Source of the DNA: Impatiens glandulifera
Taxonomy: Eukaryota > Streptophyta > Magnoliopsida > Ericales > Balsaminaceae
Direction: 5' to 3'
DNA: 64,000 nt
Assembly (NCBI RefSeq): GCF_907164915.1
Contig: NC_061867.1
Coordinates: 21,809,202 to 21,873,201 of the forward strand
Part shown: one piece after another, positions 11,340-22,689 of the stretch
Numbering within the stretch: position 1 is the stretch's first letter
Layout: each line of letters opens with the position of its first letter
The notes under the pieces: generated by a model
Told to the model about the DNA's origin: nothing
Databases searched by the model: none
What the model saw: only the letters and a program-made list of their open reading frames with translations
Program-made: the position numbers and the translations under genes

Positions 11340-11347
11340 TATTTATA
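11340..11347 (+). promoter_or_regulatory. Probable TATA box of the terpene synthase
   Basis: TATTTATA lies 65 bases before the start codon, a normal distance for a plant gene with a short leader. Only about 150 bp separate it from the copia 3' LTR, so any more distal native promoter now lies beyond the element, upstream of 7559. Confidence 0.5.
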
Positions 11348-11405
11348 CATGAGCAACCTCATCACTTCTAAAGTACACAAACAAGAAACTCCATCTTTTT
11401 GTTGA

Positions 11406-11624
11406 ATGCAAAATGATGAGCATTTCTTCAATGGATTCCATTTTGTCTTCCTACAAACTCCATCACAAAACCGAAAAGCCGTGGATCAGCTGCAAAAGAC
11501 AGTTGCAAAATATACCTGTTCGATTCTTTGTCGGTCACCAACTATCATGGCAAACAAAAGTTTCAAGAAGCCGACATCGTTGGAACAGGAAGCTCAAGTG
11601 CAGCATGAGTACCACCGTAAATGA
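11406..11624 (+). other. Upstream ATG overlapping the terpene synthase start
   Basis: An ATG at 11406, seven bases before the main start and out of frame, opens a 72-codon frame overlapping exon 1. No known domain. It could lower initiation at 11413, or be irrelevant if transcription starts downstream. Not proposed as a protein gene. Confidence 0.35.
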
Positions 11625-14274
11625 ACCCAATGACGACCAAGTCATAGTGAGACGGTGTGCTAACTATGGTCCAACCATTTGGAAATATGAATACATACAG
11701 TCTCTTAACAGCAAATATGTGGTAACCTATAAAGAGCTTACATATATTCTTTTAAAGTATTTTTTTTATGTGATTCATCATGCATAATATTGGAATATGC
11801 ATTTTATAGGGAGAGGACTATGAGAAGAAGGCGGAAAAGTTGAAAGAAGAGGTGAAAACTATGATTCTAGAAAAGATGGAGAGCCCATTGGAGAAATTGG
11901 AGTTAATTGACACAGTCAAGAGACTTGGAGTGTCTTATCACTTTGAAGAAGAAATAAAGACATGTTTGGATAACATATACAAGGACACAAATTGGCTAAG
12001 TGGAGTACTTGATCTATATGACACAGCTCTCAGATTTAGGCTCTTCAGAAAGCATGGTTATAATGTTTCCTCGGGTTGGTATTACAACTTTTTAAGTATT
12101 TATGCGTGTATATATCATTTGTTTATCAAATTCATTTATATATTGTAGTTTTGCCAATATTTTCATATATAGAATCTGGGTATATATGTACTAGCTAGAT
12201 ATTTGATTTGCAGATGTTTTCGACAAATTTAAAGACAAAAATGGGAATTTCAAGAATTCTTTGCCTGAGGATACCAAGGGATTGTTGTCCTTGTATGAGG
12301 CCTCGTTTCATGGCTTTGAGGAAGAGAGTATATTGGATGAGGCCGAAGAGTTTTCTGCGAAACACTTGTGTGAAAATCTAAACAAAATAAAGAACCCATA
12401 TTTGGCTATGCTGGTTAATCACGCTCTTGAGCTTCCCCTCCATTGGGCAATGGAAAGATTTGAGGCGAGGTGGTTCATTGATGCTTATGGAAATCAAAAA
12501 TATCTCAATAACTCTCTCCTTAATTTTGCTAAGCTGGATTTCAACATGGTACAAGCTATACACCAAGAAGATCTCAAACATTCATCAAGGTAGTTAATAT
12601 CAACACTAATTAAAAACAGTTGTAGAAATAGTGGTATTAGTGTCACTAACCAATATGATTAAAAGATGATTAATAGCTAAATGAAAGTGTGGATTATTAG
12701 TACTTCTAACTCCATACTTTATTAATTATGTTACAAACCATCATAAGTTCAAATTACTTTATTATGCAGATGGTGGGAGAACTTAGGATGGAGCAAGAAA
12801 TTGCCTTTTCTTAGGGACAGGTTGGTTGAATGTTACATATGGTCTATAGCTGAGGTTTACGATCCACGACCTGAATTCCAATACTGTAGAAGTATGACTG
12901 CAAGAATCACCCAACTAATCACATGTATTGATGATATTTATGATGTCTATGGAACCTTGGACGAGCTCGAGCTCTTAATCGATGCATTTATAAGGTTAGA
13001 TTTTATTTCTTAAATTTCATTTTCAACTATACAAACATATATTGATTCTTTGCGAATATTTAAATAGATAAAATACCATTTGAGTTTAAGAAGTTAAATG
13101 TTGAAGACAATTATAATATGTTTATTCTACTAATAGTCGAGAAAACTTATTATATTAAATGATTATTAGATATCAACATATAAATTGTGATATCTATTGA
13201 TTATGTTTTAGTTTTTATATCATTTTTTTTTGTTGCGAGAATAATTCTCTAACTATGGAATAGATGTAACTATGAATTTGAAGATGGGATATGAAACTTA
13301 TTGAAACATTGTCGGAATACATGAAGATATGTTTTCTTGGAAATGTAAATTCTATCAATGAATTGGGCTATGAGTCTCTTAAGGAAGTTGGAGTCCACGC
13401 ACTTCCATACCTAATAAAAGCGGTATTTGTTTTTTACTTCCAAGTTCTACTATCTTTGTTGTAATTCATGTTTGTTAAATCAATAACTATTTTACAACAT
13501 GAGATTGACTGACTCCTTATAACCTACATAGTTGTTTGATTGATTATTTGATGTAGTGGACAGATTTATGTGGGTGCTACATGAAGGAAGCCAGATGGTT
13601 CCATGGGATGTATGTCCCTTCTTTTGAGGAGTACTTGAACAATGGATGGATGTCTGTTGCAGGTCATGTGTTGGCCATTCATGGATATTTTCTTTTTTGT
13701 TGCGACTCTCATCGCATCACAGAAAAGGGCTTGGAAGCAATTAAAAACAATCACGATATTATCAAATGGTCATCCATGATCCTTCGCCTAGTCAATGATT
13801 TGGGAACTTCAAAGGCAAGTTGCCTCTATGTCACACATGAACTAAGAATACAATACTAAATTCAATTTGTTATTGAGCATGCAGCCTTATTTGTTTTTAA
13901 TATTAATTTTCAGTTTAAAATTTTGATTGTAGAATGAAATGGAACGTGGTGATATACTGAAATCGGTACAAATTTACATGCATGAAACTGATGCATCGGA
14001 AGAAGAATCTGAAGAACAAATTAAGAAACTAATTGGGAAAGCATGGAAAAAGATAAACACATCTAGAGCCAAGCCGAATTGTCCTTTTGATAATATATAT
14101 ATAGATATAGTAACAAACATTGCACGGGCAAGTCATTTCATGTATCAATATGGAGATGCGCAGATGCGCATGGACATCAAATTAAAGGGGAAAACAAGGA
14201 TCGTGTCACCTTGCTCCTTGTTGAGCCAATTCCTCTTTCCTTTGATTGATATGAATTATTCAAAATCAATATGA
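11413..14274 (+). CDS. Terpene synthase, TPS-b (monoterpene synthase-like), seven exons
   Basis: Probable plastid monoterpene synthase, converting a prenyl diphosphate (geranyl diphosphate in most of this subfamily) to a terpene. Exons: 11413-11721, 11810-12074, 12214-12589, 12770-12994, 13284-13422, 13557-13814, 13933-14274; 637 codons. Residues 1 to about 65 are Ser/Lys/Arg-rich and acid-poor, like a transit peptide. Motifs: RRCANYGPTIW (RR(x)8W, 80-90), RDR (332-334), DDIYD (371-375, metal binding) and NDLGTSKNE (518-526, second metal site). Seven exons match the usual class III TPS layout. The intron after residue 524 needs a GC donor. The last residues depart from the family: the usual ending LLVEPIPL lies in another frame at 14214-14237, suggesting a small indel near 14206-14210. 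Product cannot be predicted; the gene may be functional with an altered tail or be a recent pseudogene. Confidence 0.88.
13815..13932 (+). other. GC-AG intron 6 of the terpene synthase
   Basis: The exon ends AAG and the intron starts GCAAGT, the textbook context for the minor GC donor. The acceptor is TTGTAG|AATGAA. This join keeps phase 0 and rebuilds the NSE/DTE motif across the junction. The nearest GT, four bases on, would create an immediate TGA. Confidence 0.8.
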
Positions 14275-14430
14275 GAGCAAAAGAATTTATCTTTAATAGC
14301 CTGCTCGTGGATATTGATTTGTTAATTATTCTAACTAAATACAATAGTAAGGTATTTTTAATTATTTAATTAGTTATATATTATAAGTTGTAATATATAT
14401 TTATATTTTCCTTTGTTTCATGTTTATTCC

Positions 14431-14470
<40 letters not shown>

Positions 14471-16494
14471 TCTGTCATAACCTAATGAATCCGATTAATG
14501 TTACAAAGAAGACTCAAAATATGGACGACACCCTTCAATGCAAAAGAAGATGAGTGGTCATCTTTACTTTCTTTAGGTAGAAAGAAAGTCAACCAACTAA
14601 GATAAGTACGCATGCATAAAATTCTTATATTTATTACCTGAATTTTTAAACATTCAGATAATAAAACCTAAATAACTATTGGTCAGACTCAAACTCGAAT
14701 TCAAAAACAAATTCAATAAAGTTTAATTAACTTATAAGAGTTTATTATAAATATAAACTCAAAAACTCAACAAAATTGAATGGACTGAAGGAAGAAATCG
14801 AATCTCTTTGCGTGCAAAAGAAAATTCAAGAAAAATGAAGAAAATGAGAAGTGTTTGGGGAATCGAACCCCAAACCTTTCCGCTTCGGACTAAATCACAA
14901 CCTCAACCTAGGCTTTTGTCTGAAGCCCAATACCATATCAAACCTACTCCGCATCCCGAATCTACAACCCAACCTATCTAGATCTCTAGTTCATTACTAA
15001 CCTGGTTTATGTTCTATTTGTTTCTCAACTAGTAGTTTTTGACCATTTTCTATTACATATGCCTTAAACAATTTTATGAAATTTTAATAAATAGAAAATT
15101 GTTTTAAATAATTTTATCGATAGTTCTATAAATTATCTCTATTTTAGAATATTTTCGGAATAATTTCTTCATTTACAATACTTTGTGAGCTCATAACTTA
15201 GATTTTGTAGTTCCAAAAAATACGAAGAAAATTTCTTCACGATTCTAACATTTTTCTTGACCATTTAATTTCCTAACTATAATTTTTGAAATAATTTTAG
15301 GTTTCAACAATTTTTCTATTGTCTCACAATAGTGACACTACACTTTTAATTACAATTCTTGTTACGAGCTAAGATTGACCTAAATGAAAGAGCATAACAT
15401 GGTGGACCTTTTCACAATTATGCTCAGGTCTAATTCAAAAGAAAGTGATGAAAACAAATGAGGCAGCAAAGAGTAGCCCTACCTCCACAAATACATGAGA
15501 TCACTGGAAAATCACAATTTGTCACTCTTTAGGTAGCAACTGGCAGCTAATGTAGAGGTTGTTCCTTTTTTGTTTTCTTTCTCATCCGCATAATGGCCAA
15601 TATATATTATATATTAAGTTTAACATTTTATTTTTCATTTTAAGAAGGACCTCACAATCATTAACTTGACATTAAAACAAGTTAATAATTATGTTTTCAA
15701 AAAGTTATAACATAGAAGACAAAGTTTAATTAGTAATGTTAGCCATGCAATTATTGCAATTTTAATTAAGTAGTTAATAGACAACTAGATTATACTGACA
15801 AAAAAATACAAATAAATTAGTGTTTTAATTAATTGATAGAGGCTTTTGTAGTCTGTCCACTAAGAAAAAAAAAGTATTATTTAGATAATGATTTAGCATT
15901 AACAACTCACAACTCGTTTAAGCAAATAATAAAGAGGGTACATATTTAATTATGTGATTTAGTATCTATGTATCAACAAAGACGTGTAATTAAAAAGAAT
16001 AAAAGAGAAGTCGAGTCTAAAATGAACGACCGACTAATTCAATTTCTGAAATAAAAATTTGAATTAGTCCAAAACTAATATTTCAATTTATGAAAATTTA
16101 TGAGATGACAAATCAAAACATTGATAACCACTATAGTCAAATGTTGAAAGGAAAGAAGAAAGTGATTTATAAAAAAATGTAAAAGAAACCCATCATAAAA
16201 TGTGAAATATATAGATAACATTTAAAGATAGCTCAGGTGACAAATATTTTATCAACGACTTAATCTAAATAATTCACATATACAGAAGGTATGATGGTTA
16301 TATAAAGAGTAAATAATTCACATAGAAGATAAAATGGTTATAACAAACACGTCAGAAAGAAGAAAACTGAATAAAGAATTTGCAATAATATTGATAAATT
16401 GTCTATGAATTGAAAGTATTTAAGTATCTCCAAGCTTGGATCAAATATGTTCCATTTCTATTATAACTAATTTATATTATAACTAGATGCTTTA
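14275..16494. other. Spacer between the terpene synthase and copia B
   Basis: Contains the gene's 3' flank, without a clear AATAAA, then AT-rich sequence with no open frame of note. A T-arm-like GGTTCGATTCC (minus strand, near 14860-14870) lacks a convincing partner box. Nothing else supported. Confidence 0.55.
14431..14470 (+). repeat. (TAT)n microsatellite
   Basis: Forty uninterrupted bases of TAT/ATT repeats about 155 bp past the terpene synthase stop. Likely length-polymorphic. Confidence 0.95.
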
Positions 16495-17173
16495 TGATGG
16501 AAATGCACCAAACGGTAAACAAAAAAATACGGAATTTAAGTTTCGTTTAACAACACTTTCCCAAACCGTTTAAATTTGTGAGGAAACTAACAAATATGTA
16601 TACACAAATGCAATCAACACAGCCCCTAAAACAGTGAGTAAAACACAAAGAAAGCACACACACAAACAACACAGAATTTTTGCGTGGAAAACCCCTCAAT
16701 GGGTAAAAAACCACGGGACACCTAGTGCCGCTTAAAATTCACTACCACCGGCAAAAGAGCAATACAAAAGTCTTATCTAGAAAATACTAGAGGCATACAA
16801 ATTCATTATACCCTTGGAAATATGCACATCAAGGAATATGAAAAACAATCAAAGAATAAGAAAAGAAAAATATCACCTAAATAACTGCTAATATTTCGGA
16901 AACAAAACCCCGACTTCCGGACCTCAGAATCCGATCCCCACCGTCCAGAATGTTGGCCCAGAAGTTATGAAGCTGTTGTCCAAAAATTAGGACGATCGAA
17001 CAGTACAAACACCGGAGATCATCAAAACACAACTTCAAGTTTTTCTCTCTTTTTTTCTTGCTTTTTCTCTCTCTTTCTCTTTCTCTCAAATAAAATGTAT
17101 TAAGTGGGGTCCAAGATGGGCCTATTTGATGGGCTTTTCCTCTTGGACTAAGGAAAATAAAAAAACCCCAACA
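16495..17173 (-). repeat. 3' LTR of copia B
   Basis: 679 bp. On the minus strand it starts TGTTGGGG (17173) and ends CCATCA (16495). It is matched by 21237-21867 with several gaps, the largest near 16900-16935. A T/C-rich run with CTCTCTTTCTCT lies near 17040-17090. Confidence 0.88.
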
Positions 17174-17187
17174 AATCTCCCCTTTTT
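17174..17187 (-). other. Polypurine tract of copia B
   Basis: On the minus strand the sequence reads AAAAAGGGGAGATT directly before the LTR's TGTTGGGG. Confidence 0.8.
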
Positions 17188-20100
17188 CCTGACTATGAGG
17201 ATGAGTTCACCATCCCGACGATCGAACAACACCTTCAACTTTTCCCTTGCCAATGCCTTTGTCAACATATAGGAACCATTATCATCGGTGTGAACTTTAT
17301 CAAGTTCAAACAACCCATCTTCAAGAGATTCTCTAATCCAATGATACCGCACATCAATATGTTTCGTTCTCTTATGAAACATGGAATTCTTAGCAAGGTG
17401 TATTGCACTTTGATTATCAAAAAGAACCACATAGCGTTGTTGCTTGATGCCAAGCTCCTTCAAAAATTTTTTCAACCACAATAGTTCTTTGCAAGCTTCC
17501 GTTGCTGCCATATACTCAGCCTCTATTATCGATAAGGCCACACACTTTTGCAATCTTGATTGCCATGAAACAGCTCCCCCTGCAAATGTCATCAAATATC
17601 CAGAAGTGGATTTCATGTTATCCTTATTTCCAGCCATATCAGAATGTGTGTATCCCATAAGTACCGGCTTTTCATTTCCAAATCTGATACCTAGTTTGGA
17701 AGTACCGCGCAGATATTTGAGAATCTATTTAACTGCTTTCCAATGCTTCCAACCAGGATTTGACAGAAACTAACTAACATCACCAACTACATGAGCTAAA
17801 TCCGGCCTTGTACACACCATATCATACATCAAGCTACCAACTACTGAGGCATATGGAACCTTATCCATATCTTCAATGTCCTCCTTTCAAGTATGACAAT
17901 CTTTACATGTTATTTTAAAGTTGGTAGTAAGAGGAGAACTAACCACTTTAGCTTTTTCCATGTTGAACCTACAAAGCCCCTCCTCAATGTATCGCTCTTG
18001 TGACATGTGCAACTTCTTGACAGCTCTATCACGAGTGATCCATACCCCAAAAATCTGTTTCAATGTCCCCAAGTTTTTCATTGTAAAAGACATGCTCAAC
18101 TGATGTTTTCAACTTAGCAATTTTTCATGTATTCTTGCCAACGATAAGCATGTCATCAACATAAAACAATAAAATGATGAAATCGTCATCACCAAACCTC
18201 TGAAAGAAAACGCAATGATCTGAAGTAGTCTTTTGGTAGCCTTGCTCCCCCATAACAAACTCAAACTTCTTATACCACTGTCTCGGTGCCTGCTTCAACC
18301 CATATATACTTTTCTGAAGTCTACACACATAGTCTTCTTTACCTTCTACCTGAAACCCTTCAAGCTGCTCCATGTAGATTTTCTTATCCAATTCACTGTG
18401 AAGGAAAGCAGTCTTGACATCCATTTGCTCAACCTCGAGATCAAGACTGGCCGCTAAACCAAGAACCACCCGAATAGAACCCATCTTCACGACCGGAGAG
18501 AAAATCTCATCGAAATCAATACCCTTTTTCTGGATGAATCCTTTGACCACCAATCTAGATTTGTATCTGGGTTGTGAGGTGAACTCATCATTCTTCACCT
18601 TATAAACCCAGTTGTTCTTCAATGCTCTCTTTCCTTTAGAAAACTTCACCAACTCATAAGTATTGTTCTTATACAAGCAATCCATCTCATCTTGCATAGC
18701 TTCAGTTCATTCTTTCTTGTGCTCATATTCTATAGCTTCTGCATAACACTCAGGCTCCCCCTCATCAGTGAGAAGAACATACTCATTTGAAGAATAATGT
18801 ACAGAAGGATGACGATCTCTCGTAGACCGTCTGAGTGGAATACATTATGGCATGTCTGGAATTGGTAACTCTAGATGAACAACTTCATCTACATCTTGCT
18901 CTTGAGCATCAACATCATCAACACCATAGTCATCAATAGGAATATCATCTTCAACGTGTGTGTCAATATGTTGTAGAGGAACTAGACCCAAATCAATAAG
19001 ATCATCACTATGTTGAGGTATTGTCTCTCTCTTCTCAACATCCTTCAAAATCTGATCTTCAATAAACACAACATCCTGGCTTTGAACAAGCTTCTTCTGA
19101 ACTGATTCATAAAGCCTATACCCAAACTCATCATCTCCATAGCCGAGGAACGCGCAAAGCTTAGACTTCACATCAATCTTTGACCTTTCATCTTTGGGAA
19201 TATGCACAAATACCTTGTATCCAAAGACTCGCAAGTGACTGTAAGAAACATCTTTGCCCCTCCAAACCCTATTAGAAACATCAAACTGCAAAGGAACACA
19301 AGGGGGTTAGATTAATAACATCTGCCGCCGTGTTCAACGCTTCACCCCAAAAGGAACGCAACAACCTTGAATGTGAAAGAAAACATATGATTATCTCAAC
19401 CAATGTTATGTTCATCCTCTCTGCTAAGCCATTCAACTACGGTGTCTTTGGAGGAGTCTTTTGATGCCGAATACCATGCTCTCTACTATAAGCATCAAAT
19501 GGTCCAATGTATTCACCTCCATTGTCTATCTGAATACACTTGAGATTTTTTTAGTCTCTCTCTCAATTGAGGCATGAAACTGCTTAAACACATCTAAAAC
19601 TTGATCTTTAGACTTCAAAATATAAAACCATACCTTCCGGGAGTGGTCATTAATGAATGTGACAAAATATGAGCAACCACCAAGTGTTTTTGTCTTCATA
19701 GGACCACAAACATCCGAATGAACAAGATCAAGTATTTTCTCTCTTCTATAGGGAGGATGACTCTTGAAGGAAACTCTATTTTGTTTACCTGCAAGACAAT
19801 GAGAACACCACTTCAATTGAACATCATTTAAACCTGATAACACTTCCTTCTTTGACAACGAAGACATGCCTTTTTCACTCATATGGCCAAGTCTCTTATG
19901 CCATATTTCAATCATGTCAGCATTCTCCACAACATTAACAATTCTCTTGGAGATCTTCGGTTGTGCCACATACAACTTTGAGCACATTTTACCTCTTACC
20001 ACGATCAAAAAACCACGAGTGAGTTTCAACAAACCATTACCAAAGTAGTTGTTGTACCCATCATCATCAAGTAAACCTGTAGAAAGCAAATTTAATCTCA

Positions 20101-21185
20101 TATCCAAGACATGTTTTACATTTTGTAAAACTAACTCCATCCCAGTATCAAATTTCCAACAAACTTATTCAATGCCAACAACCTTTGATAGCCCACTATT
20201 ACCCATCTTGACATCCCCAAAATCACCTAGAGTGTAAGATGAATAAAAATCTCTTTGTGATGTAACATGGCACGAAACTCCACAGTCAATAACCCAACTT
20301 GCCTCATCATGTGCAAAGTTCACCAAATTATCATCACGACAAATAAAGAAATCATTAGTAATAGTATTCACTTCAACCTTGTCACCTCCATCATCATATT
20401 TCCTTTGATTGTTGTAGTTGTTCTTCTTGTTATCTTTCTTTTCTTGTCTGTAAAACTTTATTGTGTGCCCTTTTTACCACAATAGTAACACTCAACATTA
20501 GCATACTTCCCTTTACCGGAGTTGCTAGTACAATGCTGATTTCCTCTGTTACCCGGACCTCTACTCTAACTTCTCCCCCGCCTTTCAAAGACCAAGAAAT
20601 CTGATTGTGAAGAGGAACCCTATGACTTTTTTCTCATCTCTTCATTCATAAAACTGCTCTTATTCAATTCCATGGTGATATTACCATCCGGTGTAGAGTT
20701 GGACAAGGATGCCCTTAAAGTCTCCCAAGAATCTGGTAATATACCCAGTAGCCATAGACCTTAAATCTCATCATCAAACTTGATACCCATTCCTGAAAGC
20801 TGATTCACAATGCCCTAAAATGTATTTAAGTGATCTGTAACAGGAGTGACATCTTTGTATTGTAACTTGATCAATTTTTAATAAAGAACAATTTATTGTT
20901 CCCAGTCTTCCGAGCATACAACTGTTCAAGCTTGTTCCACAAAGTACGAGCATGTGTCTCCCCAATAATATGATTCAACACATTATCCTCCACCCATTGA
21001 AAAATATATCCACAAACTTGTCTATGCAAAATAGTCCATTCTGCATCAGTTTAATTCTCAGGTTTATTAATAACAAAAACAGGTAAGTAATAATCTTGTA
21101 CATATAAGAGATCTTCCATTTTTTCCTTCCAAACATGATAATTAGAACCATTCAAATTAATCATCCTACTTGTATTAGTTTCCAT
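17188..21185 (-). pseudogene. Gag-pol of copia B, many stops and frameshifts
   Basis: Gag starts at ATG 21185 ([16 protein letters not shown] near 21145) and has an early TAA near 21050. The zinc knuckle near 20490 reads CYYCGKKGHTIKFY, its last Cys changed to Tyr. The protease site is WVIDCGVSCHVT (about 20290), with the catalytic-triad Ser of DSG changed to Cys. Next come the integrase zinc region WHKRLGHMS...CSHC (about 19900-19795) and the start of the integrase core VHSDVCGP (about 19710), the end of integrase and linker (18845-19291), RT with KTAFLHSELDKKIYM and FYVDDM (18125-18697), and RNase H near 17122-17658 with SIIEAEYMA in place of STTEAEYM. Several catalytic residues are lost; not functional. 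Confidence 0.88.
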
Positions 21186-21221
21186 TGTTCAAAAAATTTA
21201 ATTCACAAATAAGCAACCAAG

Positions 21222-21233
21222 GCTCTAATACCA
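21222..21233 (-). other. Primer-binding site of copia B
   Basis: On the minus strand TGGTATTAGAGC, one mismatch from the initiator tRNA-Met primer site, three bases inside the 5' LTR. Confidence 0.88.
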
Positions 21234-21236
21234 CTT

Positions 21237-21867
21237 TGATGGAAATGCACCACAACGGTAAACAAAGAAATGCGGAATTTAACCTTCATTTAACAACACT
21301 TTCTGAAACCGTTTAAACCTGTGAGGAAGCTAACAAATAAGTATGCACAAATGCAATCAACACAACCTCTAAATAGTGAGTAACACACCCAGAAAGCACA
21401 TAAACAAACAACACAAAATTTTAGCGTGGAAAACCCCTCAATGGGTAAAAATCCACGGGACACCTAGTGCCGCTTAAAATCTACTACCACTAGTAAGAGA
21501 GAAATAAAAAAGTCTTATCTAGACAATACTAGAGACATACAAATTCATCATACCCTTGGAAACATGCACATCAAGGAATATGAAAAACAATCAAAGAACA
21601 AGAAAGAAAAATATCACCGAAATAATTGCTACTATTCCGCTCCACCGTCCAGAATATTGGCCTAGAAGTTATGAAGCTGCTGTCCAAAAATTAGGACGAT
21701 CCAACGGTGCAAACTCCGGCGATCATCAAAACACAACTTAAAGTGTTTTTCTCTTTTTTTTCTTGCTATTTCTCTCTCGTTCTCTTGCTCTCAAATAAAA
21801 TGTATTAAGTGGGTTTCAAGATGGGCCTATTTGCTGGGTTTTCTTCGTGGACTAAGAAAAAAAAACA
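21237..21867 (-). repeat. 5' LTR of copia B
   Basis: About 631 bp. The inner boundary (21237) is exact. The outer boundary is uncertain because an A-rich run replaces the CCCCAACA seen in the other LTR. Confidence 0.8.
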
Positions 21868-22140
21868 AAATTATAATGTATCCGTAATATTATTATTTTT
21901 GTAAAAAGATGCAATTCAATATGAAATGATTTTTTTTTTTTCAAAAAATATTGGACATTATTATTAGACATGACTATTTTGTATCGAAAACTAGTTTGGC
22001 ACATGCTGAGTGAATACATATAGACATGACTATTTGTCTTCTATGATTGGACAATTTTGTTGATAAAAAATATATATCTTTGTATAACTCTTCATATTTA
22101 TGAAACCTTTCTAAAAAAATACGATAATAAGAATGATATA

Positions 22141-22660
22141 TATATATAATAATGCTTAATGTTTAAAGTGTCTGGATTACCGGGTCGAGTGTTGTGGTTA
22201 ATTTGGATATATTTGTGAGAGTAAATTGATACTTGAGTTGGATTGTGGGTTGTCCCACCCATAAACTTAAAATGGTTAAAAATATTATATGTATGTTTCA
22301 CACTTGCAACCTAACAAAAAAAAGTACAACCATTTAACAAACTAGGCTAATAACACTTTATATTTTAAATTCGACACCAAATTAGATAAACGCGGGAGAT
22401 TAACAATATAAGTTCAACTTTTTAAATAAATAATATATATATATATATAATGATGCTTAATTTTTAAAGTGTCCGGATTGCCAGTCGAAAGGTAGATATA
22501 TATGTGAGAGTAAATGGATACTTTGGTTGAATTGTGAGTTGACCCGCACATAAACTTAAAACAATTAAAAATAAAATTAAAAATGCTATATGTATGTTTC
22601 GAACTTACAACTTAACAAAACAAGTCAAACCCTTTAACCAAGTGTGATTGGGATGCGGTT
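22141..22660 (-). repeat. Two copies of a SINE-like repeat, minus strand
   Basis: Segments at about 22141-22370 and 22441-22660 are alike: TGCTTAAT...TAAAGTGTC, then GTGAGAGTAAAT, then CCATAAACTTAAAA. On the minus strand the second has a polymerase III B-box-like AGTTCGAAAC (near 22606) close to its end. They stand head to tail about 300 bp apart. tRNA-derived SINE origin is likely but not certain. Confidence 0.55.
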
Positions 22661-22689
22661 TGCTGAGGGATAATAGGCTGTTATCAATT

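Larger units (their letters stand above)
16495..21867 (-). mobile_element. Copia element B, minus strand, both LTRs
   Basis: A 5.4-kb Ty1/copia element read right to left. The LTR pair is 16495-17173 (3') and 21237-about 21867 (5'). The primer site is at 21222-21233 and the purine tract at 17174-17187. Coding order on the minus strand is gag, protease, integrase, RT, RNase H. LTRs differ by indels as well as substitutions, and no target duplication is visible (left flank CTTTA is not repeated on the right), so it is older than A and G. RT and RNase H wording resembles the Tork/Tnt1 group; this is a family-level impression. Confidence 0.88.

Noticed and set aside
14852..14875. tRNA T-arm/B-box-like sequence on the minus strand (GGTTCGATTCC)
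   Set aside because: No matching D-arm, anticodon arm or acceptor pairing around it, and no second copy in the window, so neither a tRNA gene nor a SINE can be supported.
17290..20485. Plus-strand open frames across copia B
   Set aside because: Shadows of the minus-strand pol coding sequence.
16495..21870. Target-site duplication for copia B
   Set aside because: Left flank CTTTA is not repeated after the right LTR, whose outer end is obscured by an A-rich run.
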